Below are positions 1 to 7,327 of a stretch of DNA of 11,184 nt, piece after piece (the stretch's first letter is position 1; each line of letters opens with the position of its first letter). The translations under genes were made by a program, and so were the position numbers. Where the stretch lies: NCBI GenBank assembly GCA_013151365.1, contig JAADIK010000119.1, forward strand, positions 1 through 11,184, read 5' to 3'. The stretch is from Deltaproteobacteria bacterium (GTDB lineage: Bacteria; Desulfobacterota; Desulfobulbia; Desulfobulbales; Desulfobulbaceae). Below the pieces are notes generated by a model. The model searched no databases and was not told the DNA's origin. It saw only the letters and a list, made by a program, of their open reading frames with translations.

Positions 1-905
1 GTCTCCTGGATTCTTACGGCATCAAGGTAGGGCAGTCCCTGGTCCTGGACAAACAGAACGAGCCCTTTCCCATCCCGGTAACCAGGAACCTGGGCGGTCT
101 CCAGGTCCAGGAAATCAGGATGCTGAATTACCCGTTCTTCGTCGATGTCCGGGGCAGCGGCATGGACAAGGACAGCCCCATTGTCGCCAACCTGCCGGCC
201 GTGACCATGAACTGGGTATCGCCCCTGACTATTGATCCGGCCAAGAGCAAAGGCCGCAAGGTGGCCAGGCTGCTCACCTCCAGTCCCGATTCATGGCTCC
301 GGAGCAGCACCGATATCCAGCCTGATTTACAGCGTTATCCCCAGGAAGGTTTCGCGCCGGGGCGGAAGATGAAGAGAGAGCTGCTGGCGGTCTCCGAGCA
401 GGGGGTCTTTAACAGTTATTTCGCCGACCGTCCCGACCCGCGCCAGGTGGAACGGGAAAAGGAGATCAAAGCGGCCGCGGCTGCCAAGTCCGCCAAGGGC
501 AAGGGCAAAGCCGCGGCCCGGCAACAGAAAAAGGTGAACCTGCCCATGGGGCCGGTAATCAAAAAATCTTCGGCGGCCGCCCGCCTGGTGGTGGTCGGCA
601 GTTCGGAGTTCATCGACGATACGGTGCTGCAGATTTCCCGCTCGACCAACCATGACCGTTTCCTGAACAATATGGGTTTTGTTCAGAACTCGGTGGACTG
701 GGCCGTGGAGGATGAGGATCTCCTGGCTATCCGCTCCCGTGGTTCCCAGTCCCGCCTGCTCATCCCTCTCACCCGGCAGCAGGAAATTTTCTGGGAGTGG
801 TTGAACTATGCGGCGGCTCTTCTCGCCCTGGTGCTGGTCAGCCTGTATGGCGGCCTGCGGCGGCGGAAGGAAAAACCGATGCCCCTTGATCCACAACAGG
901 CATAG
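1..905 (+). CDS. GldG-family ABC exporter auxiliary protein, C-terminal part
   Basis: The frame is open from the first base; the first full codon is at 3 and the stop is TAG 903-905, so the start lies outside the window. The visible part starts with LLDSYGIKVGQSLVLD and ends with one membrane helix (about 791-855, WLNYAAALLALVLVSLYGG) followed by a basic RRRKEK tail. The segment VVVGSSEFIDD...LNNMGFVQNSVDWAVEDEDLLAIRSRG is the usual end of the soluble domain in GldG-like proteins (COG3225), just before the last helix. In Bacteroidetes GldG works with the GldA ATPase and GldF permease. Outside that phylum the same set is a common exporter of unknown substrate, so no motility role is implied. 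A Lys/Ala-rich stretch (about 448-537) interrupts the soluble domain. The DUF4340 gene follows after 12 nt, presumably in the same operon. Confidence 0.85.
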   Translation, partial: LLDSYGIKVGQSLVLDKQNEPFPIPVTRNLGGLQVQEIRMLNYPFFVDVRGSGMDKDSPIVANLPAVTMNWVSPLTIDPAKSKGRKVARLLTSSPDSWLRSSTDIQPDLQRYPQEGFAPGRKMKRELLAVSEQGVFNSYFADRPDPRQVEREKEIKAAAAAKSAKGKGKAAARQQKKVNLPMGPVIKKSSAAARLVVVGSSEFIDDTVLQISRSTNHDRFLNNMGFVQNSVDWAVEDEDLLAIRSRGSQSRLLIPLTRQQEIFWEWLNYAAALLALVLVSLYGGLRRRKEKPMPLDPQQA

Positions 906-917
906 AGGTGCGAAAAA

Positions 918-1904
918 ATGACTAAAGCAAAAAATACCGGCCTTTTCGTTCTGCTCATCATTCAAGCGGCGCTTATTGCTTATCTCTATCGGCCCGGCCA
1001 GGGCGCTCCACCTCCGGCGACCTTGCTTTTCAGCGGCCTGCACCCGGAGACGGTTACCTCGTTAACCATTACCGATAACATGGGCAAAACCATCAGCCTG
1101 GCCAAAATCAAGCAGGCCTGGACGGTCGGTCCCGACGGCTATCCCGGCGACAATGGCAAAATCGACAACTTGATCAAGCGGATCGCCGGCCTGAAAAGCT
1201 CCCGGCTGGTTTCCCGCACCAAGGGCAGCCACAGCCGCCTGAAGGTGGGAGACGAATTATTCAACCGCAAGATCGTCCTCTCCGGCCCCGGCCTGAAGAC
1301 GGCCGTAACCTTTTTCCTGGGCACCGCCCCCAGCGCCAGGACCATTTACCTGCGCCGGGCGGGCGAGGATGATGTCTATGAGGTCAGGGGTCTCTCGATC
1401 TGGAAATTGCAGACCGGCAAGGAGTCATGGTGGCAGAGAAAATATGTCGCGGTCGATCCCGCCGATCTGCGGAGCCTGACCTTGACCAACCACGGGGAGA
1501 TCGACCTGCAGCGTGACGCCAAGGGCGACTGGCGGCTGACCGGGACCCCGGCCGACCGCAAACTGGACAAAAACAGGGTGACCAAACTCCTGAATACCGT
1601 CTGCAGGATATCCATCAGCGGCTATGAGGGCAAAGACTTTACCCCCAAGGACAAGGCCGTTGCCACGATTACCTATAAGACCGCGGACAAGACCTTTAAG
1701 CTGCGGATCTGGCCCGGTGATAACAAGGCCAATAAACAGATTATCAAGAATTCGCAGTCCCGGTTTTACGCCAGGCTGGAGCCGTATGTCCTGCAAGACA
1801 CCCTGGAATTGAAAAAGTCGAACTTGCTGCTCAAGCTTAAAGAGCCGCCCAAGGAGCAGCCGGCAGCCGCAAAGAAGAAGGGCGGCCCGGCCCCGGCCAA
1901 GTAA
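918..1904 (+). CDS. DUF4340 domain-containing protein
   Basis: 328 aa, starting at ATG 918 with a Shine-Dalgarno GAGGTG at 905-910, 7 nt upstream. An N-terminal hydrophobic segment (residues 8-22, LFVLLIIQAALIAYL) is a membrane anchor or uncleaved signal. The rest is soluble and should face the periplasm. The pattern fits DUF4340: an early segment (LHPETVTSLTIT...KQAWTVG...YPGDNGKIDNLIKRIAGLKSSRLVS), then a second similar unit (DPADLRSLTLTNHGEIDLQRDAKGDWRLTG...LDKNRVTKLLNTV). The two halves look like an internal duplication, as expected for this family. Genes of this family usually sit directly behind gldG-like genes, as here, and are thought to be part of the exporter; their biochemical role is unknown. 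The C-terminal 20 residues are Lys/Pro/Ala-rich and probably disordered. Confidence 0.85.
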   Translation: MTKAKNTGLFVLLIIQAALIAYLYRPGQGAPPPATLLFSGLHPETVTSLTITDNMGKTISLAKIKQAWTVGPDGYPGDNGKIDNLIKRIAGLKSSRLVSRTKGSHSRLKVGDELFNRKIVLSGPGLKTAVTFFLGTAPSARTIYLRRAGEDDVYEVRGLSIWKLQTGKESWWQRKYVAVDPADLRSLTLTNHGEIDLQRDAKGDWRLTGTPADRKLDKNRVTKLLNTVCRISISGYEGKDFTPKDKAVATITYKTADKTFKLRIWPGDNKANKQIIKNSQSRFYARLEPYVLQDTLELKKSNLLLKLKEPPKEQPAAAKKKGGPAPAK

Positions 1905-2007
1905 TCATCCTGAATAGAGCGAATCTCCCGGTGTCCTCTGTTAAGCGCCAGCCGACGCTTATAAAGGCAATCGAGGCGGGCTTGCCGGTTCCGGGCAGCC
2001 CCCTCAC

Positions 2008-2042
2008 GGGTCCCGGGTGCGGATTTTCCGCCCCCGGGCCCC
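2008..2042. terminator. Strong GC hairpin, possible terminator of the gldG/DUF4340 unit
   Basis: Nested inverted repeats: GGG 2008-2010 pairs with CCC 2040-2042, CCCGGG 2012-2017 with CCCGGG 2033-2038, and GCGGA 2019-2023 with TCCGC 2027-2031, around a TTT loop. Only single mismatches separate the blocks. The downstream tail TCTTCTCTTG is only moderately T-rich, so intrinsic termination is plausible but not certain. It lies about 100 nt after the DUF4340 stop and before the putative parE promoter. It also covers the GTG at 2017, the earliest possible start of the parE frame, which makes that start unlikely. Confidence 0.5.
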
Positions 2043-2069
2043 CTCTTCTCTTGCCGTCACGGATTCAGG

Positions 2070-2098
2070 TTGTAAAGTAACGGCGTTTTCAGTATATT
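2070..2098 (+). promoter_or_regulatory. Putative sigma70-type promoter of parEC
   Basis: TTGTAA at 2070-2075 (4 of 6 to the -35 consensus) and TATATT at 2093-2098 (5 of 6 to the -10 consensus) are separated by exactly 17 bp. Transcription would start near 2105, downstream of the GC hairpin, leaving a leader of about 100 nt before GTG 2209. The prediction comes from spacing and consensus only. Confidence 0.45.
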
Positions 2099-2208
2099 TC
2101 CAAGTCACGCTTTTACGGACCGGACCCGAATTCAGAACCATAACCTTGTTGTTCTGTTTGGCATTTTCGGATTCTAAACTGAAAAACCTCCAATTTTCGA
2201 AATATCCC

Positions 2209-4041
2209 GTGGCCGAGCACCAATACGACGAATCCAAGATAAAGACTCTCAGTTCCCTGGAGCATATCCGCTTGCGGCCCGGCATGTATATCGGCCGCCT
2301 GGGAGACGGTTCCCATCCGGACGACGGCATCTATATTCTCCTGAAAGAGGTGATTGACAACTGCGTCGATGAGTTCATTATGGGGGCCGGCAAACGCATT
2401 GATATTGCAATCGACAATGACGGCCGCTGCCGGGTGCGCGATTTCGGCCGGGGCATCCCCATGGGCAAGCTTGTCGAATGCGTATCGGTGATCAATACCG
2501 GCGCCAAGTACAACACCGATGTGTTTCAATTTTCCGTCGGCCTGAACGGCGTGGGCACCAAGGCGGTCAACGCCCTGTCATCGGAGTTCGTCGTCTGTTC
2601 CTTCCGGGAGGGCCGGTTTAAAAAAGCGGTCTTCAGCCACGGCAGCCTGCTGTCCGAGGACGAGGGGCCAAGCGATGAGGATGACGGCACCCTGATCGAA
2701 TTTCTACCGGCCGGGGACCTGTTTCCGGACTTCGCCTTTGATCGGCAATTCATCGAAAAACGGCTGTGGCGCTATGCCTATCTCAATGCCGGGCTCAAGC
2801 TCTATTTTGACGGAGAGTGTTTTTTCTCGGAACACGGCCTGCTGGACCTGCTGGCCGGCGAGATCAACGGCAAGCAGTTGTACGAGCCGATTTTCTTTTC
2901 AGACAAGGGACTGGAATTCGCCTTCACTCATACCGACGATTACGGTGATTCCTACTTCTCCTTTGTCAACGGCACCTATACCAGCGAAGGCGGCACCCAT
3001 CTGTCGGCCTTCCGGGAAGGGATCCTCAAGGGAGTCAACGAGTTCACCGGCAAAAAGTACAACGGCCGGGACGTCCGGGACGGGATCGTCGGCACCATGG
3101 CGGTCAAGATCCAGGAGCCGATCTTTGAATCGCAGACCAAAAACAAGCTGGGCAACACCGATATCCGTTCCTGGATCGTCAATACCGTCCGGGACGCCGT
3201 GGTCGACCATCTCTACAAGTACCCGGAGACGACCGAGTTTCTCCTCGACAAGGTGCAGCGCAACGAGCGGGTCAGGCGGGAGCTGCAATCGGTCCGCCGC
3301 GAGGCCAAGGCCAACGCCAGGAAGGTGGCCCTCAAAATCCCCCAGCTGAAGGACTGCAAATATCATCCCTCCCGTAACCGTCCGTCAAAGCCGGGCCGGG
3401 AGAACATGATCTTTATCACCGAAGGGCAGTCGGCCGCCGGCTCTATCGTCAGTTCCCGCGACCCCATGCTCCAGGCGGTTTTTTCCCTCAAGGGCAAGCC
3501 CATGAACGTCTTCGGCCACCGCCTGGATACGCTCTATAAGAATGACGAGATGTACAGCCTGATGCGGGCCCTGGATATCGAAGAATCGGTGGGCAGCCTC
3601 CGTTTCGACAAGGTCATCCTGGCCACGGATGCCGACGTGGACGGTCTGCATATCCGTAATCTGCTGTTGACCTTTTTTCTCCACTACTTTGAGGCGCTCG
3701 TCAAGCTGGAGCATGTCTATATCCTTGAGACTCCGATTTTCCGCGTCCGGACCAAGACCAGCACCTGCTACTGTTACACTGACAAGGAAAGGGCGGCGGC
3801 GGTAAAAAAACTCCAGGGCCGGGGCAAGACGGCGAATAAAGTGGAAATCACCCGCTTCAAGGGCCTTGGTGAAATATCGCCGCCGGAATTCAAACAGTTT
3901 ATCGGCCCGGACATGCGTCTCCGCCAGGTCCGGATCGATTCGCTCAGCGAGATTTCCCGGGTACTCAGCTTTTACATGGGGAAGAATACGCCCGAGCGGC
4001 GCCGCTACATCATGGATCATCTGATATTGAGGCCGGTATGA
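2209..4041 (+). CDS. parE: DNA topoisomerase IV subunit B
   Basis: ATPase subunit of a type IIA topoisomerase that, with ParC, separates linked daughter chromosomes and relaxes DNA. The start is taken as GTG 2209 (610 aa): the protein then begins VAEHQYDESKIKTLSSLEHI, the normal family beginning. The frame is open back to GTG 2017, but that stretch crosses a hairpin and a promoter and has no family resemblance. No good Shine-Dalgarno precedes 2209. Visible motifs: GHKL ATPase E47/N51 (KEVIDN), DFGRGIP at 78-84, GLNGVGTKA at 111-119; TOPRIM Glu E405 in EGQSA, DxD at D474/D476/D478 (DADVDG), and FKGLGE near the end. EGQSA replaces the usual EGDSA, while Lys428 (LKGK) is kept. HIRLRPGMYIGRLGDGSHPDDGIY, quoted here as HIRLRPGMYIG then LGDGSHPDDGIY, matches topoisomerase IV of Bacteroidetes type rather than GyrB. 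The stop overlaps the parC start by 4 nt, suggesting coupled translation. Confidence 0.93.
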   Translation: MAEHQYDESKIKTLSSLEHIRLRPGMYIGRLGDGSHPDDGIYILLKEVIDNCVDEFIMGAGKRIDIAIDNDGRCRVRDFGRGIPMGKLVECVSVINTGAKYNTDVFQFSVGLNGVGTKAVNALSSEFVVCSFREGRFKKAVFSHGSLLSEDEGPSDEDDGTLIEFLPAGDLFPDFAFDRQFIEKRLWRYAYLNAGLKLYFDGECFFSEHGLLDLLAGEINGKQLYEPIFFSDKGLEFAFTHTDDYGDSYFSFVNGTYTSEGGTHLSAFREGILKGVNEFTGKKYNGRDVRDGIVGTMAVKIQEPIFESQTKNKLGNTDIRSWIVNTVRDAVVDHLYKYPETTEFLLDKVQRNERVRRELQSVRREAKANARKVALKIPQLKDCKYHPSRNRPSKPGRENMIFITEGQSAAGSIVSSRDPMLQAVFSLKGKPMNVFGHRLDTLYKNDEMYSLMRALDIEESVGSLRFDKVILATDADVDGLHIRNLLLTFFLHYFEALVKLEHVYILETPIFRVRTKTSTCYCYTDKERAAAVKKLQGRGKTANKVEITRFKGLGEISPPEFKQFIGPDMRLRQVRIDSLSEISRVLSFYMGKNTPERRRYIMDHLILRPV

Positions 4042-6059
4042 CCGATATTCCCGCTCCCCAGGTTAAATACGGCAAGCTGCAGCGTCTTTTTGACGATAAC
4101 TTTCTCGATTACACCTCCTATGTCATTCGGGACCGGGCCATCCCGGACATTGACGACGGGTTGAAGCCGGTTCAGCGCCGGATCCTGCAGACCCTGTATA
4201 ATATGGATGACGGCCGTTTTCACAAGGTGGCCAACGTGGTCGGCGCGACCATGAAACTCCATCCTCATGGCGACCAGTCAATCTTCGCCGCCCTGGTCAA
4301 CCTGGCCAACAAAGACTACCTGATCGACCGGCAGGGCAACTTCGGCAATATTTTTACCGGGGATCAGGCGTCGGCGGCCCGTTATATCGAATGCCGCCTG
4401 ACGCCCCTGGCCCTGGCAACCCTGTTCAACAAGGATCTGACCGAGTTTACGGATTCCTATGACGGCCGGATGCAGGAACCGGTTACCCTGCCGGCCAAGC
4501 TGCCTCTTTTGCTGCTGCTCGGCGCTGAAGGTATTGCCGTGGGCATGGCCACCAAGATCATGCCCCATAATTTCTGCGAACTGCTGGAGGCGCAGATCAA
4601 GTACCTGCGCGGCGATGAATTCACTCTCTATCCCGATTTCCCCCGCGGCGGCATCATCGATGTTACCGGCTATAACCAGGGTAACGGTCGGCTCCGCTGC
4701 CGGGCCCGCATCGAGGAAGTTGACGACAAGACCATTGTCATCCGGGAGCTGCCCTACAACCTGACCACCCAGGCCCTGATCGATTCCGTGGAAAGGGCGG
4801 CCAAGGCGGGAAAACTCAAAATCGCGTCCATCAACGACTATACCGCCGAGGAAGTGGAGGTCGAAATCAAGCTGGCCCGGGGGGTTTACGCCGCCGAGAC
4901 CATTGACGCGCTGTTCGCCTTTACCGATTGCGAGCTCAGCGTATCGCCCAACCTGGTGGTTATCCGTCAAAACATGCCCTGCCAGATGACCGTGGACGAA
5001 GTCCTCCGCCACAATTCGGACAAACTGGTCCGTGACCTTGAAAAAGAGCTGCACATTGAACTGGGGCGGCTCAGGGAAAAGCTCCATGCCCGCAAACTGG
5101 AACAGATTTTCATCGAAGAGCGCCTGTACAAACAGATCGAGGAGATCACCCGTTACCGGGAGGTGCTGTCTACGGTCCATACCGCCCTGGAACCATTTGC
5201 CGACGATTTGCCGCGGCCGGTGACCAAGGAGGACGTGGAAAAGCTGCTGGAAATCAAGATTCGGCGGATTACCCGCTTTGACATCAATCGCCAGCACAAG
5301 GAAATCCGGGCAATTGAAAAAAGTATCAAGAAAGTCGAGAAGGACCTGACCGACATTATCGGCTTTACCGTCAACTACCTACAGTCTCTGCTTGATAAAT
5401 ACGGCCAACTCTACCCGCGCCGCAGCAAAATCGAACATATCGACGAGGTCGATATCCGCGCCGCCGCCCTGTCCAACCTGGTAGTGGGGTATCACCGGGA
5501 ATCCGGTTTTCTCGGCCACAAGATCAAGGCCGAGAACAAGACCAAGGATATCGAGTTGACCTGTTCGGAGCTGGATCGCCTGTTTTTGATCTTCCGCAAC
5601 GGTGCGTACCGGGTCGTCAACGTAACGGACAAGTTTTTCGTGGGCAGCGACCTGCTGTGGATGGGGATAGTGAAAAGCGACCTGGTTTTTAATGTGATCT
5701 ACCGCGACGGCCGGGAAAATTACACCTACATCAAACGATTTCGGACGCCCAAGTTTATTCTGAACCGCGAATACCGTCTTTTCCCCGAACACAAACGCTC
5801 GATTATCCAGATGCTGGCAGTGGGGGAAACGGGCATACGCGCCCGCATCAGCCTGGTCCCGTCCTCGCGGGCCAGGTATAACAGCCTGGAAATAGACCTG
5901 GACGACTACCAGATCAAAGGGGCAGGGGCCAAGGGGAGACGGGCCGGCAACCGGGTTGTGCGCCGGGTCACCAACATCACCGGCAAACCGCCGGCCCGGA
6001 AAACAACGGCGCAAAGCCTGCCGGGCTTCACGCCCCCGAAAAAGAAGAACGGTTCTTAG
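4038..6059 (+). CDS. parC: DNA topoisomerase IV subunit A
   Basis: 673 aa DNA cleavage and rejoining subunit that pairs with the ParE encoded just upstream. The ATG overlaps the parE stop (ATGA), with GAGG at 4029-4032 as ribosome site. Order of parts: winged-helix cleavage domain with HPHGD at 75-79 and catalytic Arg115-Tyr116 in AARYIECRL; tower and coiled-coil region (about 330-460, rich in KLEQIFIEERLYKQIEEI-like helices); and a short C-terminal beta-propeller region (about 490-640) ending in a basic tail (KPPARKTTAQ, PPKKKNGS). No gyrase box (QRRGGKG) is present, which favours topoisomerase IV over GyrA. The core (MKLHPHGD, GNFGNIFTGD, EGIAVGMATKIMPHNF) resembles ParC of Bacteroidetes type. 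At the positions of E. coli Ser80 and Glu84 it has Gln80 and Ala84. It is convergent with the next gene, 13 nt from its stop. Confidence 0.93.
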   Translation: MTDIPAPQVKYGKLQRLFDDNFLDYTSYVIRDRAIPDIDDGLKPVQRRILQTLYNMDDGRFHKVANVVGATMKLHPHGDQSIFAALVNLANKDYLIDRQGNFGNIFTGDQASAARYIECRLTPLALATLFNKDLTEFTDSYDGRMQEPVTLPAKLPLLLLLGAEGIAVGMATKIMPHNFCELLEAQIKYLRGDEFTLYPDFPRGGIIDVTGYNQGNGRLRCRARIEEVDDKTIVIRELPYNLTTQALIDSVERAAKAGKLKIASINDYTAEEVEVEIKLARGVYAAETIDALFAFTDCELSVSPNLVVIRQNMPCQMTVDEVLRHNSDKLVRDLEKELHIELGRLREKLHARKLEQIFIEERLYKQIEEITRYREVLSTVHTALEPFADDLPRPVTKEDVEKLLEIKIRRITRFDINRQHKEIRAIEKSIKKVEKDLTDIIGFTVNYLQSLLDKYGQLYPRRSKIEHIDEVDIRAAALSNLVVGYHRESGFLGHKIKAENKTKDIELTCSELDRLFLIFRNGAYRVVNVTDKFFVGSDLLWMGIVKSDLVFNVIYRDGRENYTYIKRFRTPKFILNREYRLFPEHKRSIIQMLAVGETGIRARISLVPSSRARYNSLEIDLDDYQIKGAGAKGRRAGNRVVRRVTNITGKPPARKTTAQSLPGFTPPKKKNGS

Positions 6060-6072
6060 ATTCGGAATCCTG

Positions 6073-7263
6073 TCATCTGCGCCAAAGTGGCGGAAGGGCG
6101 ACCCACAACGCATGAAGCGCCGGCAGCGGATCCGACCACGAAAATATCATATGTACATCTGCACGCAGAGCTGGCACGACCGCCAGCAACCAACTCCGTA
6201 ATGCCTCACCGGCACTGATTTCTCCATTCCTTAAAGAAAATTTTGTCGCCACGAGATGGCCGCTTGTCCAGGAATAGCGAATTCCGGCCGGGCCGGTGTA
6301 TGGTGTCAGGTCCGGCTTTCCCGTGAGTACCATGGCCAACAGGAATCTACCGAGTTCTAGTCCGGCATATTCAGGTACCGCATGGTTCCCCGCTATCCTT
6401 GGATTGATCTCGAGAAAGCTGGCTTCGCGAGTTGATTCATTGACCAGGTATTGAGCGCACCCGACACCTGAATAGTTGAGCGCCTTGATCAGTGAATGAG
6501 TCTGACGGCGCAGTTCAACATCAGGCTCGACGGTTATTCCATCTACGGCAAGACCGGTACCATCGGTTCGATCGGTCCGGGTAATGACCGCATGGAGGTA
6601 ACGCACGATGCGTCCTTCAGCCGCCGCGAAATATATATTGTGGCGAAGCCCTGAAAATTTTTTCTGCAAAAGCAATCCTTCCCGATTTTGTTGCCAGTCA
6701 ATATCAAGAAAGTCAACTTCCGTTCGGTTTCGAACGACAATCGCCTTGTCTCCGTTCAGACGTTTCACGGACCCGAGAGGGCGGATGACCACCGGCAAAC
6801 CCAACCGGTCAAGATCCTTATCCAATTCATCGGCAGTTCGGGCTACGGTGAATTCCGCCATTGGAATGCCCAGTTCCTTGGCAAGCCGCATCATGAATAA
6901 TTTGTCCAAACATTTTTTTACCAGCTGTTTGTCCATCATTATGACGGGCGGCAAGCCGGAAAGACACCGGCTGTTTTCGGCAAAAAAACGGACATATCTT
7001 TCGGCGACCGGAAAGATGGCGGCCAGGTCGTGCACCTTTGCGAAATGAGCCAATTCATGGAAAAACAGCGAGCCGTGCTCTGTACAGTCGGAATGGTTCC
7101 ACATCTGCGACACGAAACGACTGTGTTCGCAACAGTGGTCACTGCCCTGCATGCCGACAATAATCTTGTAACCGTTTGCGGCAAGATTACGGGCCAGAAT
7201 CAAGGCAGGGCGGTAATTGCCCAGGAGCAGTATTGTTCTGTTCTTACCGATTGAATCAGCCAT
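6073..7263 (-). CDS. ATP-grasp domain protein (carboxylate-amine ligase-like)
   Basis: 396 aa from ATG 7263-7261; a TTG directly before it (7266-7264) is a possible alternative. No clear Shine-Dalgarno is visible; a T7 run precedes the start. The N-terminus (ILLLGNYRPALILARNLAANGYKIIVG, here as ILLLGNYRPALILARNL) is the Rossmann-like pre-ATP-grasp domain of ligases such as PurK and carbamoyl-phosphate synthase. MMDKQLVKKCLDKLFMMRLA at 109-128 starts the ATP-grasp fold, PVVIRP (157-162) is the nucleotide-binding strand (Arg where Lys is usual), and FLEINPR at 283-289 supplies the Mg/ATP ligands Glu285, Asn287 and Arg289. Such enzymes join a carboxylate to an amine or thiol through an acyl-phosphate. 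The substrate cannot be told. The last 60 residues (SWLLAVVPALRADVHMIFSW...) are hydrophobic and unlike the usual core. It lies 64 nt behind the kinase gene on the same strand and may be cotranscribed. Confidence 0.75.
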   Translation of the reverse strand: MADSIGKNRTILLLGNYRPALILARNLAANGYKIIVGMQGSDHCCEHSRFVSQMWNHSDCTEHGSLFFHELAHFAKVHDLAAIFPVAERYVRFFAENSRCLSGLPPVIMMDKQLVKKCLDKLFMMRLAKELGIPMAEFTVARTADELDKDLDRLGLPVVIRPLGSVKRLNGDKAIVVRNRTEVDFLDIDWQQNREGLLLQKKFSGLRHNIYFAAAEGRIVRYLHAVITRTDRTDGTGLAVDGITVEPDVELRRQTHSLIKALNYSGVGCAQYLVNESTREASFLEINPRIAGNHAVPEYAGLELGRFLLAMVLTGKPDLTPYTGPAGIRYSWTSGHLVATKFSLRNGEISAGEALRSWLLAVVPALRADVHMIFSWSDPLPALHALWVALPPLWRR

Positions 7264-7280
7264 CAAAAAAAGAGCTACCG

Positions 7281-7321
7281 TAAACGCCTTTCAGGTCATC
7301 GCCTCAAGAGGTGGCTGGAGT
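7281..7321. repeat. Imperfect direct repeat R1, copy at the 3' side of the kinase gene
   Basis: The core TTTCAGGTCATCGCCTCAAG continuing AGGTGGCTGGAGT (7289-7321) recurs at 9251-9280 with one T/G substitution and one 3-bp gap (GGC). Weaker similarity extends left over TAAACGCC / TAATCGCT. The copy lies between the kinase stop (7328) and the start of the ATP-grasp gene. Confidence 0.7.
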
Positions 7322-7327
7322 CCCTGG

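Noticed and set aside
1905..2060. Possible tRNA in the GC-rich gap after DUF4340
   Set aside because: No T-loop (GGTTCGAATCC-like) or cloverleaf could be assembled; the inverted repeats form one long hairpin instead.
4278..5297. Long - strand open frame (339 codons) inside parC
   Set aside because: It is the antisense of a well-supported conserved gene; its translation shows no recognisable domain and mirrors GC-rich codon bias.
6080..6092. CGCCA-AAG-TGGCG hairpin between the convergent parC and ATP-grasp genes, possible two-way terminator
   Set aside because: It lies within the coding end of the ATP-grasp gene and has no T-tract on either side.
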